Shown: piece after piece, positions 9,376 through 17,758 of the stretch | How the letters are laid out: every line of letters begins with the position of its first letter | Position numbering within the stretch: position 1 is the first letter of the stretch | Assembly: GCF_900156055.1 (NCBI RefSeq) | Contig: NZ_FTMQ01000003.1 | Span: 310,001 to 374,000 of the forward strand | Reading direction: 5' to 3' | Length of the DNA stretch: 64,000 nucleotides | Source of the DNA: Rhizobium sp. RU33A | GTDB lineage: Bacteria > Pseudomonadota > Alphaproteobacteria > Rhizobiales > Rhizobiaceae | The notes under the pieces: generated by a model | The model's input: only the letters and a program-made list of their open reading frames with translations | The model's database searches: none | Told to the model about the DNA's origin: nothing | Position numbers and translations under genes: made by a program

Positions 9376-10872
9376 ATGTCGTTGAAACTCGCCGTCTCCT
9401 TCGCAAAGTCGCATGCTGCCGCGGAAGGGCTCGCCATTCTCCTGACGACGTCAGGCGCCGATATGCCAGCCGGGGCTACTGAAGCGGATCCGGCCGGCGT
9501 CTATGCCCGCGCCGCCAAGTCCGGCAAGTTCACTGGCAAGTCGCTTTCAACCCTCGACATCGTTGCTCCGCATGGCACGCCCCTCGACCGGCTGGTTATT
9601 CTCGGGCTCGGCAAGGGCGATAGCTTGTCCGCGCATGATTGGTTGAAGGCAGGGGGTGTTGCCACGGCGGCGGTGAAGGGGGCGGACACCGTAACCGTGT
9701 ACGTCGATGTCCCCGGGCTTCAGGTCTCGCCGAAGGCCGTCGCCGATTTTGCGCTGGGAATGCTGCTTCGCGCCTACAAGTTCGACACCTACAAGACCAA
9801 GAAGAAGCCGGAAGACGAGGAAGACAAGGCTGAAAAGACGGTGAAGGTGACGATCGTCACCGCTGAGGCCTCAGCCGCCAAGAAGGCCTTCGCCGAAACG
9901 GAAGCGGTTGCCGACGGCGTGATCCTCGCCCGCAACCTCGTCAATGAGCCTGCCAACGTGCTGGGTCCGCTCGAATTCGCTGCCAAGGCGAAGGAGCTCG
10001 AAAAGCTCGGCGTCGAGGTCGAAACGCTGACGGAAAAAGAGATGAAGAAGCTCGGCATGGGTGCGCTTCTCGGCGTCGCCCAGGGCTCGGTGCGTCCGCC
10101 GCGCCTCGTCGTGATGCAGTGGAAGGGCGGCAAGTCGAAGGACAAGCCGATTGCGTTCGTTGGCAAGGGCGTGGTTTTCGACACCGGCGGCATCTCGATC
10201 AAGCCGGCAGGTGGCATGGAGGACATGAAGGGTGACATGGGCGGTGCTGCTGCCGTCGCGGGCTTGATGCATGTGCTCGCTGCCCGCAAGGCGAAGGTCA
10301 ATGCCATCGGCATCCTCGGCCTCGTGGAAAACATGCCCGACGGCAATGCCCAGCGTCCCGGCGACATCGTGACATCGATGTCCGGTCAGACGATCGAGGT
10401 GATCAACACCGACGCCGAAGGCCGCCTCGTGCTCTGCGATGCCCTCTGGTATTGCAACGATCGTTTCCAGCCGACCTTCATGATCAACCTTGCCACGCTT
10501 ACGGGGGCGATCGGCGTAGCCCTCGGCAGCGTGCATGCCGGACTGTTCTCCAACGACGATGAGCTTTCGGAAAGGCTGCTGGCCGCCGGCCTCTCGACCA
10601 ATGAGCGGCTGTGGCGCATGCCGCTCGGCAAGGACTATGACAAGCTGATCGACTCCAAGTTCGCCGATATGAAGAACACCGGCGGCCGCCAGGCAGGCTC
10701 AATTACGGCAGCCCAGTTTCTCAAGCGCTTCGTCAAGGACACACCCTGGGCGCATCTCGACATTGCCAGCACGGCGATGGGTTCGCCCAACGACGAGATC
10801 AACCAGTCCTGGGGCTCGGGCTACGGCGTGCGCCTGCTCGATGAACTCGTTCGCGCCCATTACGAATCCTGA
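9376..10872 (+). CDS. pepA: Cytosol (leucyl) aminopeptidase PepA, M17 family
   Basis: M17 aminopeptidases cut N-terminal residues from peptides in the cytoplasm with two metal ions, and some act as DNA-binding regulators. The 498-residue protein has the variable N-terminal domain (1-165) and the catalytic domain, with [16 protein letters not shown] (about 262-277) holding the catalytic Lys and metal ligands, and the NTDAEGRL signature near residue 344. A lysine/glutamate-rich linker ([12 protein letters not shown], about 137) joins the domains. It is divergent from lptF; its stop overlaps the holC start by one base. The pepA-holC pairing is common in proteobacteria. Confidence 0.95.
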   Translation: MSLKLAVSFAKSHAAAEGLAILLTTSGADMPAGATEADPAGVYARAAKSGKFTGKSLSTLDIVAPHGTPLDRLVILGLGKGDSLSAHDWLKAGGVATAAVKGADTVTVYVDVPGLQVSPKAVADFALGMLLRAYKFDTYKTKKKPEDEEDKAEKTVKVTIVTAEASAAKKAFAETEAVADGVILARNLVNEPANVLGPLEFAAKAKELEKLGVEVETLTEKEMKKLGMGALLGVAQGSVRPPRLVVMQWKGGKSKDKPIAFVGKGVVFDTGGISIKPAGGMEDMKGDMGGAAAVAGLMHVLAARKAKVNAIGILGLVENMPDGNAQRPGDIVTSMSGQTIEVINTDAEGRLVLCDALWYCNDRFQPTFMINLATLTGAIGVALGSVHAGLFSNDDELSERLLAAGLSTNERLWRMPLGKDYDKLIDSKFADMKNTGGRQAGSITAAQFLKRFVKDTPWAHLDIASTAMGSPNDEINQSWGSGYGVRLLDELVRAHYES

Positions 10873-11339
10873 TGGCGGTGACTGCCGCCGTGGCCGATGT
10901 TCTCTTCTACCATCTGACGGAATCGAAGCTGGAAGACGCGCTCCCGCCGCTCCTCGAAAAGAGCGTGGAGCGCGGCTGGCGTGTGGCTGTCCAGACGCGT
11001 GATCCCGAAAGGCGGGATGCGCTCGATGCGCATCTCTGGACCTATCGGGACGAGAGTTTTCTGCCCCATGGCACGGAGGACGGCGCCTCTCCGGATCGCC
11101 AACCGGTGCTGCTGACCACGGGTACCGAAAACATCAACCAGGCGAGCGTGCGCTTTCTGGTCGATGGCGCCGAGCCGCCGGATGAGCTCCCCTACGACCG
11201 CGTCGTCTTCGTCTTCGACGGATACGACACGGAACAGCTCGAGGGGGCCCGCTCGCAATGGAAACGGCTGAAGAGCCAGGGCCACACTCTGACCTACTGG
11301 CAACAGAGCCCCGAGGGGCGCTGGGAGAAGAAGGCCTGA
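10872..11339 (+). CDS. holC: DNA polymerase III chi subunit HolC
   Basis: The chi subunit links the clamp loader to single-stranded-DNA-binding protein during replication. The 155-residue product has the family pattern: a beta strand then ADVLFYHLTESKLEDALPPL at the N-terminus, LWTYRDESFLPHG near residue 55 and PVLLTTG near 77. Length is typical. The ATG overlaps the pepA stop (TGATG), so it is probably translated from the same message. A GC-rich hairpin directly after the stop should end the transcript. Confidence 0.92.
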   Translation: MAVTAAVADVLFYHLTESKLEDALPPLLEKSVERGWRVAVQTRDPERRDALDAHLWTYRDESFLPHGTEDGASPDRQPVLLTTGTENINQASVRFLVDGAEPPDELPYDRVVFVFDGYDTEQLEGARSQWKRLKSQGHTLTYWQQSPEGRWEKKA

Positions 11340-11342
11340 TTG

Positions 11343-11367
11343 GGGCGCCGGTTCAGCGGCGCCCTTT
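11343..11367 (+). terminator. Rho-independent-type terminator after holC
   Basis: GGGCGCCG (11343-11350) pairs perfectly with CGGCGCCC (11357-11364) around a six-base loop and is followed by TTTCTC. It lies between the convergent holC and prolyl oligopeptidase genes. Confidence 0.7.
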
Positions 11368-11374
11368 CTCGATG

Positions 11375-13438
11375 TCAGGCTTTCATGATCGTCTGGCGCA
11401 AGAAGCTGTAGCCCATGGCGGTCCGTCGCGCCATTTCCGCCGAATTGCCGGCCCCGCCATGACCGCCGGAGCCATATTCGTGGAAGAGGGGCAGGTGTCC
11501 GGCCTCTTCCAGCCGCATCGCAAAGCGCCGCGCATGCGAAGGATGCACCCGGTCGTCATTGCTGGAGCTTTCGATATAGACGGGCGGATAGGCTTGGTCC
11601 GATGCCGGCTTAACCTGATGCAGCGGCGAGTAGCCGAGCAGATAGGCGCGGTCTTCCTCGTCGTCGGGGTTGCCGTATTCGTCCATCCAAGCCCGCCCGG
11701 CCGGGAAAAGATGGAAGCGGGTCATGTCGAGCACCGGAACCCGGCACCAGACGGCGCCGAAATCATCAGGATAACGTGTCAGCATGACCCCGGTGAGCAG
11801 GCCGCCATTGCTGCCGCCTGTGCAGGCGATCCGCGATGGATTGGTATAGCCACGCTTCACCAGATCACGGGCGATCGCGACAAAGTCTTCGTAAGCCTTG
11901 TGGCGGCCGTGACGCTTCACGGGTTTGTGCCACTCCGGCCCCAGTTCGGATCCGCCGCGGATATAGGCCTGCACGTAAGCGCCACCCTGGTCCAGAAACC
12001 GGCCCGTGGTCCCGGAATAATGTGGCGCAAGCGGAACGGCGAAGCCGCCATAGCCATAGATCAGAATCGGAAGCTCGCCCTTCGTCCACGCCTTCGGCAG
12101 CACCAGATGGTAAGGCACCTTGGTGCCATCCTCCGATGTGGCTTCCAGAAGTTCGCTGGTCATTCCCTCAGCATCGAAAAAGGCGGGCGACGTTTCCTGC
12201 GGCACCAGGACAAGCGGTCTCTTGGTGGGATTTCGGTCCTGATCGGAAAGGGCGAGCGTGTAGCGGGTCGGCGGCACCAGGAAGCCGGAGCCGATCACAT
12301 GAAGCGTGTCGTCTCCCAAATGCAGGTCGGCATGGAGCGGAGAGAAATAGAGGGCCTCGATGCCGGTTGGCAGCTCGATGCGCTGAGGCACGGCGTCCTC
12401 TTTCGTCAAATCGAGTGCATAGAGTTCAGGCGAGAGGCGATCATCGACGGTGTAGACCGCCCAGTGGCGGAGCAGGGTGAAGTGATGCACGGCGCGACCC
12501 GGCATCGGCTCTACCAGAACGCGTCGCTTCGGCGCGAGAGGTTCAGAACCGAACGGTGTCAGCGCCTGCAGGACGAGGCTGCCGGACGCCACCTGCTCGT
12601 CGCTCTTCGCGAGCCATAGGATGTGGCTGTGGTTGATGTCAAAGCCGATTTCCCGTGGCAGCGGCAGCCGGCGGGCAACGCCATCGGCGTCCTCGACGTG
12701 AAGGCTAAGCTTGCCGATCTCGTGGTTCGCCATGAACACCCGGATCTGTCGCGTGTCGGGCCCCGTGTGCCCGCCGAGTTCGGGATCGATGATAAAGCCA
12801 TAGCCGGTGACGTCGGTTGGTGCGGCCTCGAACAGGATCTCCGCCTCTGCCGGGGCTTCGCCCCGGCGCAATCGCCGTCCGACCCTTGGCCAGCCGGATT
12901 GCGTGGCGGAAAAGGCGTCGATCGATCCGAAATAGGCGATCTCGTCGGCGCTGAGCCATGACGCCTGCGCCCGGACTGCCGGCGTGTCGAAGCCGCCGTC
13001 CACCACGCGTTTGGTTTTGAGATCAAACTCGAGAAAACGCGTCAGGTCAGAGCCACCGTCAGACAGTCGCAGCAGAACGCGCGTCGGTTCGAAGGGGCAA
13101 GTGACGCAACCGCCAAAAATCCAGCGTTTTCCCTCTAGCGCACAGAAAGCATCGACATCGAAGACCGTTTCCCACGCGGCATCGGCCCGCGGCCCATCCG
13201 TCGCCGGCAGTCGGCGCAGCACGCCGAGTGGATTGTCGCGGGACCGGTTGAAATCGAACAGCCAGTCGCCGCGCCGCGTTGGCACGATCAGCCTGTCCTG
13301 GCGCTCCATCATGGACTGAAGCGCCTCGGCGTCGGCCTCCATTTCAGGTGTCGCGAGTGCCTCGTCAGAACGCGCGTTCCGTGCGGAAACGAAGGCCAGC
13401 GTCTGCGGATCGTCATCCTTTTCGAGAAAGAGATCCAT
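11375..13438 (-). CDS. Prolyl oligopeptidase family serine peptidase (S9)
   Basis: S9 peptidases hydrolyse short peptides, often after proline, with an alpha/beta-hydrolase domain gated by a seven-bladed propeller. The start is taken at the ATG at 13438, which has AAAGGAG seven bases upstream; the open frame extends slightly further. The 687-residue protein has the propeller in about 60-400 and the hydrolase domain after it. The catalytic Ser is in GGSNGG (about 530), Asp in SSNDDRVHP (about 615) and His in GSGGHGG (about 653), so the triad is complete. No signal peptide is seen, so it is probably cytoplasmic. The substrate is unknown. Confidence 0.9.
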   Translation of the reverse strand: MDLFLEKDDDPQTLAFVSARNARSDEALATPEMEADAEALQSMMERQDRLIVPTRRGDWLFDFNRSRDNPLGVLRRLPATDGPRADAAWETVFDVDAFCALEGKRWIFGGCVTCPFEPTRVLLRLSDGGSDLTRFLEFDLKTKRVVDGGFDTPAVRAQASWLSADEIAYFGSIDAFSATQSGWPRVGRRLRRGEAPAEAEILFEAAPTDVTGYGFIIDPELGGHTGPDTRQIRVFMANHEIGKLSLHVEDADGVARRLPLPREIGFDINHSHILWLAKSDEQVASGSLVLQALTPFGSEPLAPKRRVLVEPMPGRAVHHFTLLRHWAVYTVDDRLSPELYALDLTKEDAVPQRIELPTGIEALYFSPLHADLHLGDDTLHVIGSGFLVPPTRYTLALSDQDRNPTKRPLVLVPQETSPAFFDAEGMTSELLEATSEDGTKVPYHLVLPKAWTKGELPILIYGYGGFAVPLAPHYSGTTGRFLDQGGAYVQAYIRGGSELGPEWHKPVKRHGRHKAYEDFVAIARDLVKRGYTNPSRIACTGGSNGGLLTGVMLTRYPDDFGAVWCRVPVLDMTRFHLFPAGRAWMDEYGNPDDEEDRAYLLGYSPLHQVKPASDQAYPPVYIESSSNDDRVHPSHARRFAMRLEEAGHLPLFHEYGSGGHGGAGNSAEMARRTAMGYSFLRQTIMKA

Positions 13439-13474
13439 GGCGCTGCTCCTTTGCATTTTTGTCATTTCATTCGA

Positions 13475-13867
13475 TCAGGCGAGATCGGTGCGACGGAAGT
13501 CCTCGCCCACATAGAAAAGGGGTGCACCGGATGCCTTGGCGCTTGCGTAGGAAAAGCAGTCGCCGAAATTGAGGCGGGCCGGATGGCGCCCTCTGCCGTA
13601 ACGCGAAAAGGCGTCGATGGCAGCAAGCGCTGTCTCGCGGGTGGCCGGCAAGATTTCGGCGTCAAGCTCGGCGAGAAATTCCTCGACGAAATCGAGGCTT
13701 TCTTCCACCGTCTTGTGCGTCCGGGAAGAGATCACCACGGTTGTTTCGTAAATGACGGTCGCTGACGTCTAAAAAGGGGTTTGCGAGATTGCCAGGCGAT
13801 CGAGAAGTTCCTCACGGCGGGGTGCGTCCGTCAGGATTTCCACCAGCGCCGAGCTATCTATGAACAT
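13475..13867 (-). pseudogene. VapC-type PIN-domain toxin interrupted by an in-frame TAG stop
   Basis: Reading from the ATG at 13867 gives MFIDSSALVEILTD and on to codon 32, then TAG at 13771-13769; without a frame change the translation continues TSATVIYETT and ends normally at 13475. The full frame would be about 130 residues, the normal VapC length. PIN-domain acids are present on both sides: D4, E41 in VIYE, and Asp residues in FGDCF and GEDF. The gene starts 14 bases inside the upstream antitoxin frame, the usual vapBC overlap. The simplest reading is an RNase toxin inactivated by one substitution (a Leu codon to TAG); a sequencing error cannot be excluded. The C-terminal piece alone lacks D4. 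Confidence 0.82.
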
Positions 13868-14114
13868 CGTTGTCGCCCCACATCTCATCGAGGAAAGCCT
13901 TCTCGTCGAATGGCTCCAGGCTCTCGTAAGCGGGCATGTTGTATTTCGCCCGGATCTTCTCCAGCCGCTCGGCGAGCGGCGGCCGCTGCTCTTCCGCCTC
14001 GACCACGCGCTCGAGCGCCTGGCGGATGGCATCCGTCTTGGTCGGTGCTTTCAGGATTTTCTGCGCCTGTTCGGCGAGCTGGTTCACGCGTTCATCACGC
14101 ACGTAGAGTGGCAT
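13854..14114 (-). CDS. VapB-type antitoxin (Rv0623-like family)
   Basis: The 86-residue protein has a basic N-terminal start MPLYVRDERVNQLAEQ, then TKTDAIRQALERVV, the ribbon-helix-helix-like layout of the PSK/Rv0623 antitoxin family, and an acidic C-terminal part (PFDEKAFLDEMWGD) of the type that wraps around a VapC toxin. The start at 14114 is chosen because GAGGTGAAG lies just upstream and because the perfect operator at 14128-14157 then precedes it; a longer frame to 14159 would run through that operator. It overlaps the toxin frame by 14 bases. It probably still represses its own promoter even though the toxin is interrupted. Confidence 0.85.
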   Translation of the reverse strand: MPLYVRDERVNQLAEQAQKILKAPTKTDAIRQALERVVEAEEQRPPLAERLEKIRAKYNMPAYESLEPFDEKAFLDEMWGDNDVHR

Positions 14115-14127
14115 GGCTTCACCTCGT

Positions 14128-14157
14128 GAATATACACTCTCAAGATAGTGTATATTC
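14128..14157. promoter_or_regulatory. Perfect inverted repeat, probable vapB operator
   Basis: GAATATACACT (14128-14138) and AGTGTATATTC (14147-14157) are exact reverse complements, 11 bases each, around an eight-base spacer. The dyad ends 13 bases before the antitoxin start codon and is AT-rich in a GC-rich region. Type II antitoxins bind such palindromes to repress their own operon. This is inferred from position and symmetry. Confidence 0.75.
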
Positions 14158-14183
14158 AAAGGTTCAACAAGGAAGGCAGGGCT

Positions 14184-16073
14184 TCAGCCGGCCATGCCCT
14201 CTTCGTATTCTGCGGACAGCTCCAGCCACTGCTCTTCCGCAGCGGAAAGCTTGGCAGCTGCTTCCCCCCGCTGCTTGGCCTTTTCAGCTGCCTTGGCTGG
14301 CGCTTTCTCGTAAAGAGCCGGATCGGCCAACTCCTTGTCGAGCGCCTGAATCAAAGTCTCCAGCTTCTTCGTCAACGCCTCGACTTCGTTGATCTTTTTC
14401 TTCAGCGGCGCAAGGCTCGCGCGCCTGTCGGCAGCCGCCTTGCGCTGTTCCGCCTTGTTGACGGTATCAGCGCCGCCGTCGCCCTTGTCCTTCTCCACCG
14501 GCTTCTTGCCCGACGCGATGATCAGCGAGCGATATTCTTCCATGTCGCCGTCGAAGCTGGTGACCGTGCCGTTGTTGACCAGCCAGAGCCGGTCGACGGT
14601 CGCCTCGATCAAATGGCGATCATGGCTGATCAGGATAACGGCGCCCTCATAGTCGTTGAGCGCCTCGATCAGCGCCTTGCGGCTGTCGATGTCGAGGTGG
14701 TTCGTCGGCTCGTCGAGGATGAGCAGGTTCGGAGCGTGGAAGGCGGCAAGCCCCATCAGCAGGCGGGCCTTCTCGCCGCCCGAGAGATCCTTGGCAGCCG
14801 TCTCCATCTTTTCCGTCGCAAGCCCCATCTGCGCGACGCGGGCACGCACCTTGGCTTCCGGCTCCAGCGGCATCAGCCGGCGCACATGGGCAACCGGGCT
14901 CTCATTCGGGATGAGGTCATCAAGCTGGTGCTGGGCGAAGAAACCGATCTTCAGGCTCGATGCCGTCTTGAGCTGGCCACCCTGGGCTTCCAGTCGGCCG
15001 GAGATGAATTTGGCGAAGGTCGACTTGCCGTTACCGTTCGAACCGAGCAGCGCGATGCGGTCATCGTTGTCGATCCGAAGATTGAGGTTCTTCAGGATCG
15101 CTTTGCCCGGCTCGTAGCCGACCACGCCGCCCGAGATTGCAACGATCGGGGAGGCCGGCTGCTTTTCAGGCTTCGGGAAGGTGATCGGATGAACGTGGTC
15201 CTCGATGACGGCGGCGACCGTGCCCATGCGCTCCAGCGCCTTGATGCGGCTCTGCGCCTGCTTGGCCTTGGTTGCCTTGGCTCGGAACCGGTCGATGAAA
15301 CTCTGCAGATGTTTGCGCGCGGCGTCGTTCTTCGCCTTCGCCTTCATCTGCAATTCGTCGTTCTCGGCCTTCTGTCGCTCGAAGCTGTCATAGCCGCCGC
15401 GATAGAGCGTGAGCTTCTGCTGGTCGAGGTGGATGATCGAGTTGACGGCGGTGTTCAGGAGATCCCGGTCGTGGCTGATGATGATGACCGTGTGCGGATA
15501 GCGCCGCACATAGTCCTCCAGCCAGAGTGTGCCTTCAAGGTCGAGATAGTTGGTCGGTTCGTCGAGCAACAGCAGATCCGGCTCGGCAAACAGCACCGAG
15601 GCGAGCGCCACGCGCATGCGCCAGCCGCCAGAGAAGGACGAGGCCGGGCGCAACTGCGCCTCATGGTCGAAGCCGAGGCCCGACAGGATCGTCGCCGCGC
15701 GCGCTTCTGCCGAATGTGCGCCGATATCGGCAAGCCGCGTCTGGATTTCGGCAATGCGATGCGGATCCGTCGCCGTCTCGGCCTCTGCGAGCAGGGCTGC
15801 GCGCTCCTTGTCTGCGGCAAGCACGATGGAGATCAGGCTCTCTTCCGTCCCCGGCGCTTCCTGCGCCACCTGGCCGATGCGCGCGTTCTTCGGGATGGAG
15901 ATATTGCCGCTTTCGGAGGCCAGATCGCCCGTGATGATGCGGAACAGGGTGGATTTGCCCGCACCATTCTTGCCGACAAGGCCAGCCTTGGTGCCGGCCG
16001 GCAGCGCGACGCTGGCGTGGTCGATGAGCAGGCGGCCTGCGATGCGGGCGGAGATATCGTTGATCGTGATCAT
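14184..16073 (-). CDS. ABC-F family ATPase (YheS/Uup-like)
   Basis: ABC-F proteins have two ATPase domains and no membrane part; members act on the ribosome to resolve stalling or protect it from antibiotics. The 629-residue protein has Walker A GKNGAGKST (about 35-43), a signature SGG and Walker B LLLLDEPTNYLD in the first cassette, an interdomain linker rich in charged residues (about 235-300), and a second cassette with GSNGNGKST (about 345-353), LSGGEKARLLM and LLILDEPTNHLD. A C-terminal Lys/Glu/Ala coiled coil covers about 530-629. All catalytic motifs are intact. A 14-bp hairpin lies four bases before the start codon. The exact subfamily is uncertain. Confidence 0.92.
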   Translation of the reverse strand: MITINDISARIAGRLLIDHASVALPAGTKAGLVGKNGAGKSTLFRIITGDLASESGNISIPKNARIGQVAQEAPGTEESLISIVLAADKERAALLAEAETATDPHRIAEIQTRLADIGAHSAEARAATILSGLGFDHEAQLRPASSFSGGWRMRVALASVLFAEPDLLLLDEPTNYLDLEGTLWLEDYVRRYPHTVIIISHDRDLLNTAVNSIIHLDQQKLTLYRGGYDSFERQKAENDELQMKAKAKNDAARKHLQSFIDRFRAKATKAKQAQSRIKALERMGTVAAVIEDHVHPITFPKPEKQPASPIVAISGGVVGYEPGKAILKNLNLRIDNDDRIALLGSNGNGKSTFAKFISGRLEAQGGQLKTASSLKIGFFAQHQLDDLIPNESPVAHVRRLMPLEPEAKVRARVAQMGLATEKMETAAKDLSGGEKARLLMGLAAFHAPNLLILDEPTNHLDIDSRKALIEALNDYEGAVILISHDRHLIEATVDRLWLVNNGTVTSFDGDMEEYRSLIIASGKKPVEKDKGDGGADTVNKAEQRKAAADRRASLAPLKKKINEVEALTKKLETLIQALDKELADPALYEKAPAKAAEKAKQRGEAAAKLSAAEEQWLELSAEYEEGMAG

Positions 16074-16077
16074 GGCT

Positions 16078-16111
16078 CTTGCTTTTGGCCGATGTCACGG
16101 CCAAAGGCAAG
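16078..16111 (-). promoter_or_regulatory. Strong hairpin in the ABC-F leader covering the ribosome-binding region
   Basis: On the plus strand CTTGCTTTTGGCCG (16078-16091) and CGGCCAAAGGCAAG (16098-16111) pair over 14 positions with a single mismatch or G-U pair and a six-base loop. In the minus-strand message the 3' arm ends four bases before the AUG at 16073, so any Shine-Dalgarno must lie in the stem. There is no U-tract after it, so it looks less like a terminator for the upstream GGDEF gene than like a structure limiting ribosome access. The role is inferred. Confidence 0.6.
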
Positions 16112-16149
16112 CGGGCGAGGGGGCACGGTCGGGCCGCCGGGCGATCTCG

Positions 16150-17175
16150 TCAGGCGACCTGGCGCTGTCCGGGCTTGTAGCCGATGATCGGCTGGCGCGG
16201 GTTTTGGCGCGCCAGTATCGTGGCGGTCTTAGCAGTGGCGAGCCAGCTTGTCGGATCGGCGGCTTCGTGTGCCATGGCGTGACCGATCGCCAGCGGCAGC
16301 CCGCTGGAACCCGGCGAGGTCTCGGACGCGAAGACGAGATTGTTGTCCGCCGTCGTGAACAGCCGTTCGGCGATGATGTGTGCCTCGTCGGCATTGATGC
16401 CCTGGAAGACGAAGGCAAAGGTGTCGGCCTCGATGCGGGCGATGAAGTCGTGCTTCTTGATCGCCTTGCGGAAGATCGTCGCCAGACCACGGATGAGCTT
16501 GCTGACCGCTTCGTCGCCATACTGGTGCTGCAGTCCGGGAAGATCGAGAATTTCGATCAGCACAAGCGCGCTCGGCTTGGCCGCCGAGGCGGCCGAATGG
16601 GCGTCCTCCAGTGTCTGGAAGAGGCTGATGCGGTTCGCAAGTCCGGTCAGATGATCCCGCTTCATCGCAGCCTGCGCTGCGCGAATGGCCCGGTCTGCAG
16701 CATTCAGGCTGTCCAGTCCCTCGGCAACATCGGACGATAGCGCGGTTTCCGCCTTGATCATGTCTCTGGCAATCGAGGAGAGCAGATCCAGTTCGCCGAG
16801 CAACTGTTCGATACCGACAGTGACATCCTCGCGGATCGAGCGGACGACGCCTTGCACCGAGTTCGTGAAAGCCCGCTTCTGCGTCAGTCCGAGCGACAGT
16901 TGGTCGCTGAGCCGCGTCAGCGTTTTCAGCGTTTCGTCCTGCAAGCGTTCGGCCGAGACGCCGCAATGGGCGGAAAGCCTGTGCTTGAGGCCGAGTTGGT
17001 CGAGCGCCGATTGCGTCGGACGGGATCCAAGGGCTGCAAGCTCACGCGCAAGATCCGATTTGCCGCCTGCAAAGGCTTCATGGACAAGTTCGAAGTTGCG
17101 GGGAAGCCCTGCGATCTGATGCTTCAGCATGAAGACCGTGATCTTCTGGAGATCTTCTGGAAGTCCGCTCATCAA
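16150..17175 (-). CDS. GGDEF-domain protein with degenerate active site
   Basis: The 341-residue cytoplasmic protein has a helical N-terminal region (about 1-165, with no membrane helix seen) and a C-terminal GGDEF fold (about 172-330) entered by the typical DHLTGLANRISLF. In place of the GGDEF signature it has E249-A-D-T-F253 within ARIEADTFAF, and the first metal-binding Asp region reads LIEILDLPG rather than the usual DxDxFK. Diguanylate cyclase activity is therefore unlikely; such proteins often bind GTP or c-di-GMP or act as partners. It starts at ATG 17175 or at the adjacent in-frame ATG 17172. It lies upstream of the ABC-F gene on the same strand, 76 bases apart. Confidence 0.85.
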   Translation of the reverse strand: MMSGLPEDLQKITVFMLKHQIAGLPRNFELVHEAFAGGKSDLARELAALGSRPTQSALDQLGLKHRLSAHCGVSAERLQDETLKTLTRLSDQLSLGLTQKRAFTNSVQGVVRSIREDVTVGIEQLLGELDLLSSIARDMIKAETALSSDVAEGLDSLNAADRAIRAAQAAMKRDHLTGLANRISLFQTLEDAHSAASAAKPSALVLIEILDLPGLQHQYGDEAVSKLIRGLATIFRKAIKKHDFIARIEADTFAFVFQGINADEAHIIAERLFTTADNNLVFASETSPGSSGLPLAIGHAMAHEAADPTSWLATAKTATILARQNPRQPIIGYKPGQRQVA

Positions 17176-17458
17176 TTCGTCCTGATCATCCGATGAGTTG
17201 CGCTTTATCTGTGGGAGGCCGGAACTATTCCCGCAGAGTTGTGATCTCGTAACACGGCATCACATACGAAACGGTTAAGGCAAGGCGTGCTTCAGGGCTT
17301 CCGTTTGCCTTTTGCTAAATCTGAATTACCCTGAAAAATTAGGGGCTTCCGCACTTCGGTTAATTATATTTTAGAGATGTATGTGGTTTGCTGATGCTCT
17401 GAAAACCTGCTCGGGAATAACCTCCCCAGCCCTCGACCGGCGAACATCCGTAGGCACC

Positions 17459-17758
17459 ATGAAGTCCCTCATTCCCGCTGTCTACTTCTCGCTGTCGGTC
17501 GCCGTTGTCGCTGTCATCGCGGCAAGGCCGTCCGGCCCCTTTGTCCTCGTCGTAACCTCACCGGCTGCACATGCGGCGGGTTCGATGGCCGTTATCGACC
17601 AGGCAGACGGCGCTTTCGTCTGGGCTGGAAGCGTTCCCTGGATGTCGGTCGCTTATTCGCAGGCTCCGGATTTTCCGGAGCGGCTACTTGATGCGGGCGC
17701 TTTGCTCGTCATCAACCATGATCTGGCGCTTGGTTGCCTGCAAGGAATGAACACATGA
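17459..17758 (+). CDS. Small exported or membrane protein of unknown function, coupled to the chemoreceptor gene
   Basis: A 99-residue product from the ATG at 17459 (AGG nearby upstream; the open frame extends to 17381). It begins [10 protein letters not shown] and has a hydrophobic segment (about 4-23) resembling a signal peptide or membrane anchor, then a second moderately hydrophobic stretch and a short C-terminal domain with no cysteine pair or motif I recognise. Its TGA overlaps the ATG of the following chemoreceptor (ATGA), so the two are probably co-translated. I do not recognise the family; an accessory role in chemoreceptor sensing is only suggested by the coupling. Confidence 0.6.
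   Translation: MKSLIPAVYFSLSVAVVAVIAARPSGPFVLVVTSPAAHAAGSMAVIDQADGAFVWAGSVPWMSVAYSQAPDFPERLLDAGALLVINHDLALGCLQGMNT

Noticed and set aside
13475-13738. The C-terminal VapC piece as a separate small gene
   Set aside because: It is in the same frame as the N-terminal piece, lacks the first PIN Asp and has no ribosome site.
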